From Gemmataceae bacterium (GTDB lineage Bacteria > Planctomycetota > Planctomycetia > Gemmatales > Gemmataceae), in assembly GCA_025055215.1 (NCBI GenBank), contig JANWYO010000061.1, positions 1 through 57,153 of the forward strand: DNA of 57,153 nucleotides. Direction: 5' to 3'. This document shows, piece by piece, positions 1-10,785 of this stretch (the stretch's first letter is position 1; the number at the start of each line of letters is the position of its first letter). Under the pieces are notes generated by a model. It was not told the origin of the DNA. It did not search any database and worked only from the letters and a program-made list of their open reading frames with translations. The translations under genes were made by a program, and so were the position numbers.

Positions 1-790
1 AGCTGATGTCGAAGTCGGGGTTGGTGCCGGGCTTAATGCGGTGACGCTGCCGCATCAGGGCTTCGACTTTGTCCTTGACCTTGTCCACGTCGGCCTCGGT
101 CTTGGCCCCGATCAGGATCATGGTGATTTTTTCGTCGCCGACGATCTTGCGCGACACCGTGGTGATCGGCACGAAGATCTGATCGTCTTGGTCGGCCCCG
201 GTGAGGGCGCGACCTTTTTCACCAAGGATGCCGATGATCCGCAGCTGCACGTGCCCGACGCGGATGGTGCGGCCGATGGGGTCCTCTTTGGGGTCGGGAA
301 AGAGTTTACGCTGCACCGTCAGGCCGATGAGGCAGACCGGGGCCTGGTGGCGGATTTCGTCGTCGGTGAAGAAGCGGCCACGCTCAATTTTCCAGTGCCG
401 CACCGGGATGATTTCCGGCGTGGTGCCAACGATGGCGGTCGGCCAGTGGCCGTTGCGCGACGTGGCGACGCGCTGCGTGAACTGGCATTCCGCCACGCCA
501 GACAGCAGCGGGCCAAGTTGCTTGCGGATGGCGGCCGCGTCGTCGCGGGTCAGCGGAGTGAAGTCAGCCAAGGCGCCCTGCTGCGTCCGGCCCCCGGGCC
601 GCAACAGGATCATCGTCTTACCAAAGTTGTCGAGGTAGCCGTCCAGCTTATGCTCCGCTCCCGCCCCCGCCGACACCATGGCAATGACCGCACTGATACC
701 AATGACGATCCCCAGGCTCGTCAAGGCGGAGCGCCCTTTGTTGATCAGCAGGGCGGCCAATGCCACCCGAATCGCCGACAGAAAGCTCAT
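1..790 (-). CDS. MacB-like ABC transporter permease (N-terminal part)
   Basis: Inner-membrane permease of a tripartite exporter, cut by the left edge of the window, so only about 263 N-terminal residues are visible. After a short cytoplasmic start there is one membrane segment at about residues 22-45, followed by a long extracytoplasmic region with the look of the MacB periplasmic core domain (motifs PLTRDDAAAI, ERGRFFTDDEI, VGHVQLRIIGILG). The three remaining membrane helices expected in this family lie outside the window. The start is 24 bp downstream of the ATPase stop on the same strand, and the adaptor lies upstream of both, so this is the last visible gene of an adaptor-ATPase-permease operon. 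The substrate cannot be told from the sequence. Confidence 0.9.
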   Translation of the reverse strand, partial: MSFLSAIRVALAALLINKGRSALTSLGIVIGISAVIAMVSAGAGAEHKLDGYLDNFGKTMILLRPGGRTQQGALADFTPLTRDDAAAIRKQLGPLLSGVAECQFTQRVATSRNGHWPTAIVGTTPEIIPVRHWKIERGRFFTDDEIRHQAPVCLIGLTVQRKLFPDPKEDPIGRTIRVGHVQLRIIGILGEKGRALTGADQDDQIFVPITTVSRKIVGDEKITMILIGAKTEADVDKVKDKVEALMRQRHRIKPGTNPDFDIS

Positions 791-814
791 ACTGCCTGCC
801 CCGTGGCCGGCGCC

Positions 815-1603
815 TTACGACGCGGCAATCGTCACCGGCTTGGGCGGGGTTTGGCTCGTGACCACCGTTACCCGCTGCACCGGCAGGTGCGTCAGGATGG
901 AATCAGCCTCCGGCTCGACGGCGACATCGCTGGCGATGTAGCCATCGCTCACCGTCACGATGCGATCGGCATGCCGCGCTATCGACGGATCGTGCGTCAC
1001 CAGCACGATCGTCTGGCCCCGCTCCCGGTTGAGGCGTTGGAACTCCGCCAGGATTTCCGCGCCGTTCTTGCTATCGAGGTTGCCCGTCGGCTCGTCGGCC
1101 AACAGGACGTGCGGTTTGTTGACCAATGCCCGGGCGATGGCTACGCGCTGCTGCTGACCACCGGACAACTTGTTCGGCGGATGCTCGGCCCGCGCCTCCA
1201 GGCCGACGAGCCGGAGCATCTCTAAGGCCCGCGCGCGCCGCTCCCGGGCCGGGACACCGGCGTACAGCAGCGGCAGCTGCACATTCTCCAAGGCGCTGTG
1301 CCGCTTCAGCAGGTTGAAACCCTGGAAGACGAAGCCAAGCTTCTGGTTCCGAATCCGGGCCAGCGACTTTCGGTCGAGCTGGCTGACATCCTGGCCGTCA
1401 AAGCGGTAGGTGCCACTCGTCGGCCGATCGAGACAGCCAATGATGTTCATCAGGGTGGATTTGCCGGAACCGCTCGCCCCCATGATGGCGACGAATTCGC
1501 CTTCGCGGACGATCAGCGACACGCCGCGCAGGGCGTGGACCTTCACTTCCCCGCTGTCGTAAATCTTGTGAACGTCAGTCAGTTCGATGATGACCTTGTT
1601 CAT
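815..1603 (-). CDS. ABC transporter ATP-binding protein, MacB/LolD type
   Basis: A 262-residue ATPase that would power the adjacent FtsX/MacB-type permease. Walker A (GASGSGKS, 42-49), Q-loop at 94, signature LSGGQQQR (146-153), Walker B with catalytic Glu (VLLADEPTGNLDS, from 166) and H-loop (VTHD, His about 204) are all present, so it should be active. I chose the Met that begins MNKVIIEL because everything upstream in the same frame is arginine- and proline-rich with no homology and overlaps the adaptor gene. It sits 53 bp after the adaptor and 24 bp before the permease on the same strand. Confidence 0.95.
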   Translation of the reverse strand: MNKVIIELTDVHKIYDSGEVKVHALRGVSLIVREGEFVAIMGASGSGKSTLMNIIGCLDRPTSGTYRFDGQDVSQLDRKSLARIRNQKLGFVFQGFNLLKRHSALENVQLPLLYAGVPARERRARALEMLRLVGLEARAEHPPNKLSGGQQQRVAIARALVNKPHVLLADEPTGNLDSKNGAEILAEFQRLNRERGQTIVLVTHDPSIARHADRIVTVSDGYIASDVAVEPEADSILTHLPVQRVTVVTSQTPPKPVTIAAS

Positions 1604-1656
1604 CCCGGCATCTACCCTGTGACCTTCGGGGTACTGGGTCCTCGGCCGAAGCGCGG

Positions 1657-3021
1657 TCAGAGGATTTTCGGCATCTTGGGGATCTCGATCAGGCTTCGCT
1701 TCGGCGGCGGCGGAGCGTCGGTGATGACCTCGGGCCAGGAGGTGGGCTGCCGGCTGTCGAGCTTCAGACGCGGGTCGCCATCCCACTCCAGAACCTCCTG
1801 GAAATCGCCCCCTCGGCCATCCTCCCCGCCCTTGATCCCCGGCTCGCCTTGGGCGTTGGTGCCACCGACGCGGACGTAGATGGGCCAAGGACGGTGGTTC
1901 TCGTCGAGTATCCACGCGCGTTTCCATTCCCGGCGTTGACCGGATGCTTCCAGCCGGGCCTCCCAGGTGTCAATTTTCTGACGGGCCTCGGCGGTGACGT
2001 AGTACTCGTCGAGCTGAAAATCGAGGCCGTCGCTCGGCATCATCCACGTGTTGACGTGCTCTCGCCGGATCAAGTCGGTGGAGACGGTCATTCCGGGACG
2101 GAGGAGCCAGCTGTTCGACTCGCGGTCCCAGCGGTTGTCAACGTCGAGGACAACCGTGTAATAGACAACGCCTTGGACATTGCTCGGCATGGGGCGGATT
2201 TGCGTTACCCGGGCCTCGAAACGGCTGGCTTGGTCGTCGCCCGGGTCGTCGAATTCCGCTCGGCTGTTGGCCTGGAAGGTGGCGCGCTGTCCGAGGCGGA
2301 CCTTGCCGATGTCGCCTTCGGCAACCGCCGCGACGACCTGCATTTTTTTCAGGTCGCCGGCTATGGTAAACAGCGGCGTGGCGTGCAGCGGCGAGATCGC
2401 CTGCCCGAGGACGACCTGCCGATCCACAATAACGCCGCTGATGGGGGCGCGAATGATCGTCAGTTCCAACCCCAGCTGGGCCTGCTGCGACACGACTTCC
2501 GCTTCATCCTTGCGTGCCTGGGCGAGCCGGACGGCTGCTTCGGCAGCTTGCAGTTCCATCCGGGCCTTGTCGACGTCTTTCTGAAACCCCACCCCTTTGT
2601 CCCGCAGCTCGAGTTGCTTCTCATAGGCCAGATGGGCGGCGTCACGCAGTGCCTCGGCCCGCAGGATGTCCGTCTCGGCCAGCTGCACCGCCAGGCGCGC
2701 CTGGTCAACTTTGCGCTGGGCCAAGCGGTCGTCGAGCTTGATCAGCGGATCGCCTTTCTCGACCTTGGCGTTGAAGTCGGCATACGGATAGATTTCGACC
2801 ACTTTGCCGGCCACCTCGGCGGCCACGACCGCCACGTCCACGGGCTGAACCCGGCCGGTGGCATTAACCACCTCGGCAATGCGGCCAAAGCGAACGGGCA
2901 TGGTCTTGTAGGCGTCTCGCGCCGGCCAGACGATGCCGTTCCGTTGCCGGGATTCATACCACGACACGGCCGCGGCAATGCCGACACCACAGAGCACCAA
3001 GGTGACCAAGAGCTTTTTCAC
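1657..3021 (-). CDS. HlyD/MacA-like periplasmic adaptor subunit
   Basis: A 454-residue membrane-fusion protein linking the inner-membrane ABC pump to the outer membrane. It has one N-terminal membrane anchor (about 3-19), a lipoyl/barrel-sandwich half (VAAEVAGKVVEIYP), a long alpha-hairpin rich in Ala, Glu and Gln (about 90-190), the second lipoyl half (IRAPISGVIVDRQV) and a beta-barrel region. The start is a GTG with AAGGTG about 9 nt upstream. It is the first gene of the export operon with the ATPase and permease. The last 100 or so residues, rich in Trp and Pro, extend beyond the usual MacA fold and their role is unclear. Confidence 0.93.
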   Translation of the reverse strand: MKKLLVTLVLCGVGIAAAVSWYESRQRNGIVWPARDAYKTMPVRFGRIAEVVNATGRVQPVDVAVVAAEVAGKVVEIYPYADFNAKVEKGDPLIKLDDRLAQRKVDQARLAVQLAETDILRAEALRDAAHLAYEKQLELRDKGVGFQKDVDKARMELQAAEAAVRLAQARKDEAEVVSQQAQLGLELTIIRAPISGVIVDRQVVLGQAISPLHATPLFTIAGDLKKMQVVAAVAEGDIGKVRLGQRATFQANSRAEFDDPGDDQASRFEARVTQIRPMPSNVQGVVYYTVVLDVDNRWDRESNSWLLRPGMTVSTDLIRREHVNTWMMPSDGLDFQLDEYYVTAEARQKIDTWEARLEASGQRREWKRAWILDENHRPWPIYVRVGGTNAQGEPGIKGGEDGRGGDFQEVLEWDGDPRLKLDSRQPTSWPEVITDAPPPPKRSLIEIPKMPKIL

Positions 3022-3291
3022 CGGGATTCACCTTGAAACCGGGCTAGATGGGAAAGCCTGCCAAAACCGGGCGATTGTTCCTGATCTTTGGTTATTTTCC
3101 CAAATTTTTCCCCCTCCGCCAAGCCTGACGCCCATCTTTCCGGCACCCGTTCGCCGAGCCGATCTTGCCCCAGCCGTCTACTTGTTCGCATTCGCTGCCT
3201 ACGGATTACTCCATCCGTCCAGCCTGGCCCGCAGGGGTGTTCCGATCCATATATTCTTCAAGGTCTTCCGAAATCGAGGGAGAACGAAAAC
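3022..3291. other. Divergent intergenic region, no clear element
   Basis: About 270 bp separate the export operon (minus) from the dimethylformamidase-like gene (plus), so it must carry both promoters. There is an AT-rich stretch around 3085-3110 and a TATATT-like hexamer near 3250, but no spaced -35/-10 pair that I would call. A GAGGGAG ribosome-binding site lies just before 3292. Confidence 0.4.
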
Positions 3292-4854
3292 ATGCTGATC
3301 GGCTACGTCAGCGACGAGAATTACCAAGCCTTGGCCGATGTGGCCGTGGAATTCCGCGGGCCGACGGGCCTTCGTTGCCGGGTTCGCTCCGGGGCTTCGG
3401 GGTCCATCGACGCCGACCTGCCGCCTGGTCCGTACGAAATCTGCCTGGCACACCCCGGCTACGGCGCCAAGCGGACGCACGCCGACGTTGGTGGACCGCC
3501 GGTTCATTTTCGCCTGTTGTCCGACCGGCTGCTGGGTTACGCCTGGCCCAAATGGTGCCGCGGCGGCGACGTCGTACAGTTCCGGCTGCACTCCGTCGAA
3601 CCGTGCAAGGTCCTCCTTTGGCGCTACGGCATCCGCAAGGAGCTTGTTCGCAACATCGGCTGGTACGACAATCACGGCCCACGCGCGTTCACCCAAACGC
3701 TCCCGGACGGGTTCTTCGTGGAAAGCGGCGTCCGGTGGGACGATGGCTTCGGTCTGCACCGGCAACGCATCCGCGCCCCGGAGCGATCCGGTCTGTATTA
3801 CTTCCATGCCAAGGGCGAATCGGGCGCCTTTTTCTCTTTCCCGCTCGTCGTCGCTCCCCCTCGGCCGCAGGCCCCCATCGCTGTCCTCGCTTCAACCAAC
3901 ACCTGGAACGCCTACAACCCATTCGGCGGCCGCAGCAATTACATCCTCGCCGCTCGAATGATCGATACGCCGGTGGTGCACGCCAAGACCGACCTGCCAC
4001 GCTATCGCTTGGCCAATTACGGCGAATGGCGCAGCAGCCAGGAGTTCGATCCATTGTCGTTTGACCGGCCGGAGCCGGTCAATCTCGTTCCGGAACACGT
4101 CCAGTGCACCGATGCCATCGAAGGGCGGCAGGCCTGTCATCTCGCCCCCGCCGAGTGGCGCCTCCTCGGCTGGCTGGAGCGCCAAGGGTATGCCTACGAC
4201 CTTTATGCCGACTATCAGCTGCACAACGGTGTGCTCAATCTCGACGCCTACCGCGTCCTGGTGTTGAGCACCCATCCCGAATACTGGTCGGAGGAGATGT
4301 ACCGGGCCGTGAAGCGCTGGGTCCATGAGCGGGGCGGAAGGCTCATGTACCTCGGCGGCAACGGGTTAAACTGCAAGGTCGAGTTTCTCGACGACGGCGC
4401 CCACATGCGCTGCCTCAACTCGTGGCCAGAGGGGTTCGAAAGCCGATTTCATGCCCACGTCGAGTCGGAAGCGTGCTTATTGGGGGTCGTCTACTCCGAC
4501 CCCGGGGCGATGACGGTGGCCCCGTACGCCACCGTGGCCGCCGACCATTGGATTTTCCGCGGCACGGGGCTGCAGCCAGGCGACGTGTTCGGCCTCCGCA
4601 CCCTGCACGCGCGCTACGGCGATGGCGCCTCGGGGCACGAAACGGACAAGATCAGTCCGCACTCGCCCTCAAACGTCGTCTTGTTGGCCAAGGGATTGAA
4701 CCCGGACGACGGCGGGGCGCACATGGTTTACTACGAAACCAGCTCGGGCGGGGCCGTCTTCTCCGTCGGTTCGATCACCTACCCTTCCGCATTGCTGGTC
4801 GATCCGCCGACGTCACGGATCACGGAGAATGTCCTGACGGCTTTTCTTCGATGA
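3292..4854 (+). CDS. N,N-dimethylformamidase beta-subunit-like protein
   Basis: A 520-residue protein. Residues 1 to about 75 look like a carboxypeptidase-regulatory-like beta domain (GYVSDENYQALADVAVEF, then SIDADLPPGPYEICL). The rest matches the large-subunit-like domain of N,N-dimethylformamidase, which has a glutamine-amidotransferase-like core: NTWNAYNPFGGRSNY, a conserved STHPEYWS, and RLMYLGGNGLNCKVEF. In true DMFase the beta subunit carries the catalytic centre and needs a small alpha subunit; none is encoded nearby, so DMF hydrolysis should not be assumed. No signal peptide is seen. The Met at 3292 was chosen because a GAGGGAG Shine-Dalgarno precedes it; the longer frame adds 68 unrelated residues. 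Confidence 0.8.
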   Translation: MLIGYVSDENYQALADVAVEFRGPTGLRCRVRSGASGSIDADLPPGPYEICLAHPGYGAKRTHADVGGPPVHFRLLSDRLLGYAWPKWCRGGDVVQFRLHSVEPCKVLLWRYGIRKELVRNIGWYDNHGPRAFTQTLPDGFFVESGVRWDDGFGLHRQRIRAPERSGLYYFHAKGESGAFFSFPLVVAPPRPQAPIAVLASTNTWNAYNPFGGRSNYILAARMIDTPVVHAKTDLPRYRLANYGEWRSSQEFDPLSFDRPEPVNLVPEHVQCTDAIEGRQACHLAPAEWRLLGWLERQGYAYDLYADYQLHNGVLNLDAYRVLVLSTHPEYWSEEMYRAVKRWVHERGGRLMYLGGNGLNCKVEFLDDGAHMRCLNSWPEGFESRFHAHVESEACLLGVVYSDPGAMTVAPYATVAADHWIFRGTGLQPGDVFGLRTLHARYGDGASGHETDKISPHSPSNVVLLAKGLNPDDGGAHMVYYETSSGGAVFSVGSITYPSALLVDPPTSRITENVLTAFLR

Positions 4855-4879
4855 AGAGCGGCTCGGGACAGACCGGCCG

Positions 4880-6190
4880 TTACAGGTTGCGAAGGACCAG
4901 CAGGACCTGAAGGCTTTCCGGTCGCCGGTCGCCGCGGGAATCGAGGAATTGCTTGACGACCTCTCGCGCGGGTGCCCCCGAACGGCTGGGGGTGTAGCTG
5001 ACGACCAGCATGGCGCGTTCGGGCTTTCGGCTGGCCGGGCTCATGGCCGAGGACCGTGCCAATTGGCCGACTGGCACTCCCAGTAGGGCGGCCAGTTCCC
5101 TGCGGTCGGTGTCGGAAAGGGGATTAAGCACCGCTTTGCCGAACTGCCCGTCCGTGGGGCGGCGGGCAGCGGCCTTTTTGTCCTCGCTGGCGAGGTGGCG
5201 CAAAACGGCGGCCAACTCCGTGGCCGTGAGGTCTTCGGTGTAGAAGACGTAGTCCACCTTCGCTTTCTGCCGCACCTTGGCCTGGGCGTCCGGGTCGAAG
5301 ACCAAGCGCACCCCCTGGCCCTGAAGCGCCGCCTGGATTCGCTCAAAGGCCTTCCCGCTATCCAGGCAGAACAGTTCCAGACGGAGGGCGTCGGTCCGGG
5401 CGAGGTCGTCGGTCAGCTGCTTCTGGACCTCCGGAAGGTCGAGTTCACGAACGGCCAAGATGTTCAAGCGCGGGGGGGTGACTTGGAGTGGGTCGGGCCT
5501 CGGCTCGACCGACCGCGGCGTCGTCAGTTCGTCCTGCGAGGTTGAAGGCCCCGGCTTGGACGGTTCAGGCTTCGGCTGGTTGTTGACCACCGTCGGCGGC
5601 TTCGGCGGCTGGGTTTCCGACTGGTTGTTAACAACCGCTGGTGGCTCCGGGAGTTGCGGCTTGGGGGTGTCCGCGACCGGCGAAGGAGTCGTCGGCGTGA
5701 CCGGCTGGTCGGGCCGCTTCTCGGAGGGCGCCGAGGCCTGCTGGTTCCCGGCCGGAGTCGCTGACGTGGAGCGATTGTCACCGGGACGGGCGAGTTTGTT
5801 TTCTTTCTGGACGACCACCCGTCGGTTATCCCACCGCTCGGCGGTGTCGAAATAGAGAAACGAAGCCGTCCCGATCATCAGCAGCACGCTGGCGGCAACG
5901 GCGTACGCCAGCCACGGCGACAGCAGCCGCCATCGCGGTGCCGCCCGCCGCGGCGGCGGCACCCGCAGGCCACGCAGGGCGATCGCCTGCAACACCGACT
6001 GCGACAGATCCTGCCGCATCGGCCGTGCCGGCAGCGAGCGGATCAGGGCGGAGTCTCCCCGCAACTCGGCCAGAAGCCGGCGCGCTTCCGGCGACCGCTG
6101 CAACAGGCGCTGCACCGCCCTCCGCTGCCGGGCCGTCAGCTCGCCGTCGATGTAGCTCGTCAGCAGTCTGGCTAAGCGATCGGGAAGCAT
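4880..6190 (-). CDS. Membrane-anchored anti-sigma factor, partner of the ECF sigma
   Basis: A 436-residue protein. The N-terminal 60 residues resemble the short helical anti-sigma domain (LTSYIDGELTARQRRAVQRLL) but lack the HxxxCxxC zinc residues. A single membrane helix lies at about 92-114. Then comes a Pro/Gln-rich linker in which a PPAVVNNQ-type phrase is repeated, and a 200-residue extracytoplasmic domain without a family I recognise. It is 44 bp downstream of the ECF sigma gene on the same strand, the normal arrangement for a sigma/anti-sigma pair, so it probably holds that sigma factor at the membrane until an envelope signal arrives. The role is inferred from domain order and context. 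Confidence 0.75.
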   Translation of the reverse strand: MLPDRLARLLTSYIDGELTARQRRAVQRLLQRSPEARRLLAELRGDSALIRSLPARPMRQDLSQSVLQAIALRGLRVPPPRRAAPRWRLLSPWLAYAVAASVLLMIGTASFLYFDTAERWDNRRVVVQKENKLARPGDNRSTSATPAGNQQASAPSEKRPDQPVTPTTPSPVADTPKPQLPEPPAVVNNQSETQPPKPPTVVNNQPKPEPSKPGPSTSQDELTTPRSVEPRPDPLQVTPPRLNILAVRELDLPEVQKQLTDDLARTDALRLELFCLDSGKAFERIQAALQGQGVRLVFDPDAQAKVRQKAKVDYVFYTEDLTATELAAVLRHLASEDKKAAARRPTDGQFGKAVLNPLSDTDRRELAALLGVPVGQLARSSAMSPASRKPERAMLVVSYTPSRSGAPAREVVKQFLDSRGDRRPESLQVLLVLRNL

Positions 6191-6234
6191 GGCTCACTCA
6201 TTTCGTAAACTGGCGGCCCTTTTCCAGCCGACGC

Positions 6235-6804
6235 TCAACCCTTGTCCAACTGTTTGAGGAGTTCGCGCAACTCCATGCGGGCCCGATGCAACCGGCTGCG
6301 GATCGTACCCACGGGAACACCCAGGATGTCCGCCATCGTCTCGTACTTCTGTCCCTCGATGTCCTTCAGGATCAAGACCGCTCGATGCTCCGGTGACAAG
6401 CGGTTGAGGATACTTTGGATCCTTCGCTCTTCTTCGGCCCGCTCCAACGCCAAGCCGGGCTGACTATCCTCGGAGTTGTCCGAGGGTTCCAATTCTTCGT
6501 CGTTGAGCCGGGCCTTGATCCGCTGGGCGACCAGTCGTCGGCTCCGTCGCTTCAAAGAAAGCGCCGTATTGACCGCGATCCGGTACAGCCATGTGAAAAA
6601 TAACGACTCTCCCTTGAAGCTGTCCAGCGACAAGTAAGCGTTCAGGAACGTCTCTTGAACGATGTCCTGCGCGTCCTCGGCGTTGCCGGTGAGCCGATAT
6701 ACGGTGTTATAAAGACGATCCTGATACCGACGGACCAACTCACCGAAGGCCTCGGTCCGGCCTTGGAGGCATTCTGTGATGAGCCGGTTGTCGTCGGAAA
6801 ACAC
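6235..6804 (-). CDS. ECF-family RNA polymerase sigma factor (RpoE-like)
   Basis: A 189-residue sigma-70 family protein of normal ECF length. Region 2 spans about 22-88 (YQDRLYNTVYRLTGNAEDAQDIVQETFLNAY, quoted here as separate pieces YQDRLYNTVYRLTG and DAQDIVQETFL). Region 4 spans about 132-184, with the helix-turn-helix YETMADILGVPVGTIRSRLH. There is no extra C-terminal domain. The downstream anti-sigma-like gene is very likely its regulator, so this pair should answer to an envelope or stress signal. Confidence 0.95.
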   Translation of the reverse strand: MFSDDNRLITECLQGRTEAFGELVRRYQDRLYNTVYRLTGNAEDAQDIVQETFLNAYLSLDSFKGESLFFTWLYRIAVNTALSLKRRSRRLVAQRIKARLNDEELEPSDNSEDSQPGLALERAEEERRIQSILNRLSPEHRAVLILKDIEGQKYETMADILGVPVGTIRSRLHRARMELRELLKQLDKG

Positions 6805-6941
6805 GGTCCACCGATTTTTGGACGCGGCGACTGTCGCAAAGGTTCCCGAAACACGACCCGGGGCCGCTCGCCGACGGAAGGGCAGTCAATGTGTCATGAT
6901 GCCACAGGAAGATCCGGGAGTCAAAGAGCCGGTCCATCGAG

Positions 6942-7175
6942 GGTGCACCGATCGTTTGGGACGGGGTTACGCGCTCCAGGCGGCGGTTTTTCCCCACTCC
7001 GCGCTGGGCCGATTTATCGTCTGGTGTTCGCGGCGTGCCCACGTTCGCGAAACGATGGAACTTCCCTGCGTGCCAGCACGGGTCTCCCACCTCGCGCGAG
7101 CGCCAACCGATTGATCCCTCTCTGCCGCTGCACTTTCGCCCCGCGGAAATCCAAAGGGATATCCTCGCCGACCGC
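6942..7175 (+). repeat. Dispersed intergenic repeat, copy A
   Basis: First of six related intergenic sequences in the window. In order it contains a GTGCACCGATCGTTTGG-type start, GCGGCGGTTTTTCC, one short CGATTTATCGT unit, CCCTGCGTGCC followed by AGCACGGGTCTCCC, a CTCGCGCGAG palindrome, ACCGATTGATCC, CCGCTGCAC and an AAATCCAAAGGGA end. It occupies most of the 411 bp between the divergent ECF sigma and AMP nucleosidase-like genes. The reading frames through it are not protein-like. Confidence 0.75.
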
Positions 7176-7215
7176 TTGCCGTTGTAATCCCGCGAGCTGC
7201 TGTGAGGTGCCTGAG

Positions 7216-7986
7216 ATGATCAGTAAGGCGGAAATCGTCAAGGACTGGCTTCCCCGCTACACCGGCCGACCGCTCAGCGGATTTGGCTCGTACATTCTGC
7301 TGAGCAACTTCGTCCACTATGTGGAACTCTTCGCCGAGCGCTTCCAGGTCGAGGTCCTGGGGCGCGACCGGCCGATGCAGTCGGCCACCGCCGAGGACAT
7401 CACCATCCTCAACTTCGGCATGGGCAGCGCCATGGCCGCCACCGTCATGGATCTTTTGTCGGCCGTCACCCCTAAAGCGGTGCTGTTCCTCGGCAAGTGT
7501 GGTGGCCTGAAGAAGACGAAGGTGGGCGACTTCATCCTGCCCATCGCCGCCATCCGTGGCGAGGGGACCAGCAACGACTACTTGCCTCCGGAAGTTCCCG
7601 CCCTGCCGTCGTTCCGGCTCCAGAAGGCCGTTTCCGCCATGATCGTCCGCCACGGGTTGGATTATTGGACCGGGACCGTCTACACGACCAACCGGCGCGT
7701 GTGGGAGCACGACCCCAAGTTTCGGGAGTATCTCCAGGCCACGCGGGTGTCGGCCATCGACATGGAGACGGCGACGATCTTTGTCGTGGGCTTTGTCAAC
7801 CACATTCCCAAGGGGGCGTTGCTGCTGGTTTCCGATAACCCGATGACGCCGGAGGGGGTCAAGACGTCTCGCAGCGATCGGGCCGTCACCGAGCGCTATG
7901 TCCGCAAGCACCTGGAGATCGGCATCGATTCGATGATCGAGCTGCGCGATTCGGGCGAATCGGTCAAGCACCTGCGCTTTGAGTGA
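7216..7986 (+). CDS. AMP nucleosidase-like nucleoside phosphorylase-fold protein
   Basis: A 256-residue member of the PNP/UDP phosphorylase fold, close to the short AMP nucleosidase-like group found in Bacteroidetes and Chlamydiae. Family members hydrolyse AMP to adenine and ribose 5-phosphate. LNFGMGSAMAATVMDLL and LFLGKCGGLK match the phosphate and ribose loops, VSAIDMETATIF supplies the ribose-binding Glu, and LLVSDNPMTPEG the catalytic Asp. It lacks the separate N-terminal domain of the 480-residue E. coli Amn. The start is the ATG at 7216, preceded by TGAGGTGCCTGAG. No partner gene lies beside it, although IMP dehydrogenase, another purine enzyme, is 1 kb away on the other strand. Confidence 0.85.
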   Translation: MISKAEIVKDWLPRYTGRPLSGFGSYILLSNFVHYVELFAERFQVEVLGRDRPMQSATAEDITILNFGMGSAMAATVMDLLSAVTPKAVLFLGKCGGLKKTKVGDFILPIAAIRGEGTSNDYLPPEVPALPSFRLQKAVSAMIVRHGLDYWTGTVYTTNRRVWEHDPKFREYLQATRVSAIDMETATIFVVGFVNHIPKGALLLVSDNPMTPEGVKTSRSDRAVTERYVRKHLEIGIDSMIELRDSGESVKHLRFE

Positions 7987-8010
7987 GCGGCGGCAGCGGG
8001 CCGCCGCTCA
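7984..8010. terminator. Hairpin at the end of the AMP nucleosidase-like gene
   Basis: A perfect 11-bp inverted repeat (TGAGCGGCGGC / GCCGCCGCTCA) with a 5-nt loop starts on the stop codon itself. It lies between two convergent genes and could act in both directions. There is no T-run after it, so intrinsic termination is likely but unproven. Confidence 0.6.
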
Positions 8011-8054
8011 CCCGCGCAGCTGGGTCGGCCGTCCAGCGGCGGTCGGCTTGTGCC

Positions 8055-10758
<2,704 letters not shown>

Positions 10759-10785
10759 TCAAGCGATTCTCCGGATGGTGAACCC

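Noticed and set aside
41-1225. Long plus-strand open frame across the permease and ATPase genes
   Set aside because: It is antisense to two clear ABC transporter genes, is His/Asp/Arg-rich and shows no protein family pattern.
3292-4854. Functional dimethylformamidase
   Set aside because: The small alpha subunit is absent and an N-terminal regulatory-like domain is present, so only family similarity is claimed.
6942-7175. Gene remnant or insertion sequence in the repeat family
   Set aside because: Translations of the copies do not share a conserved frame, and no transposase or terminal inverted repeat was found.
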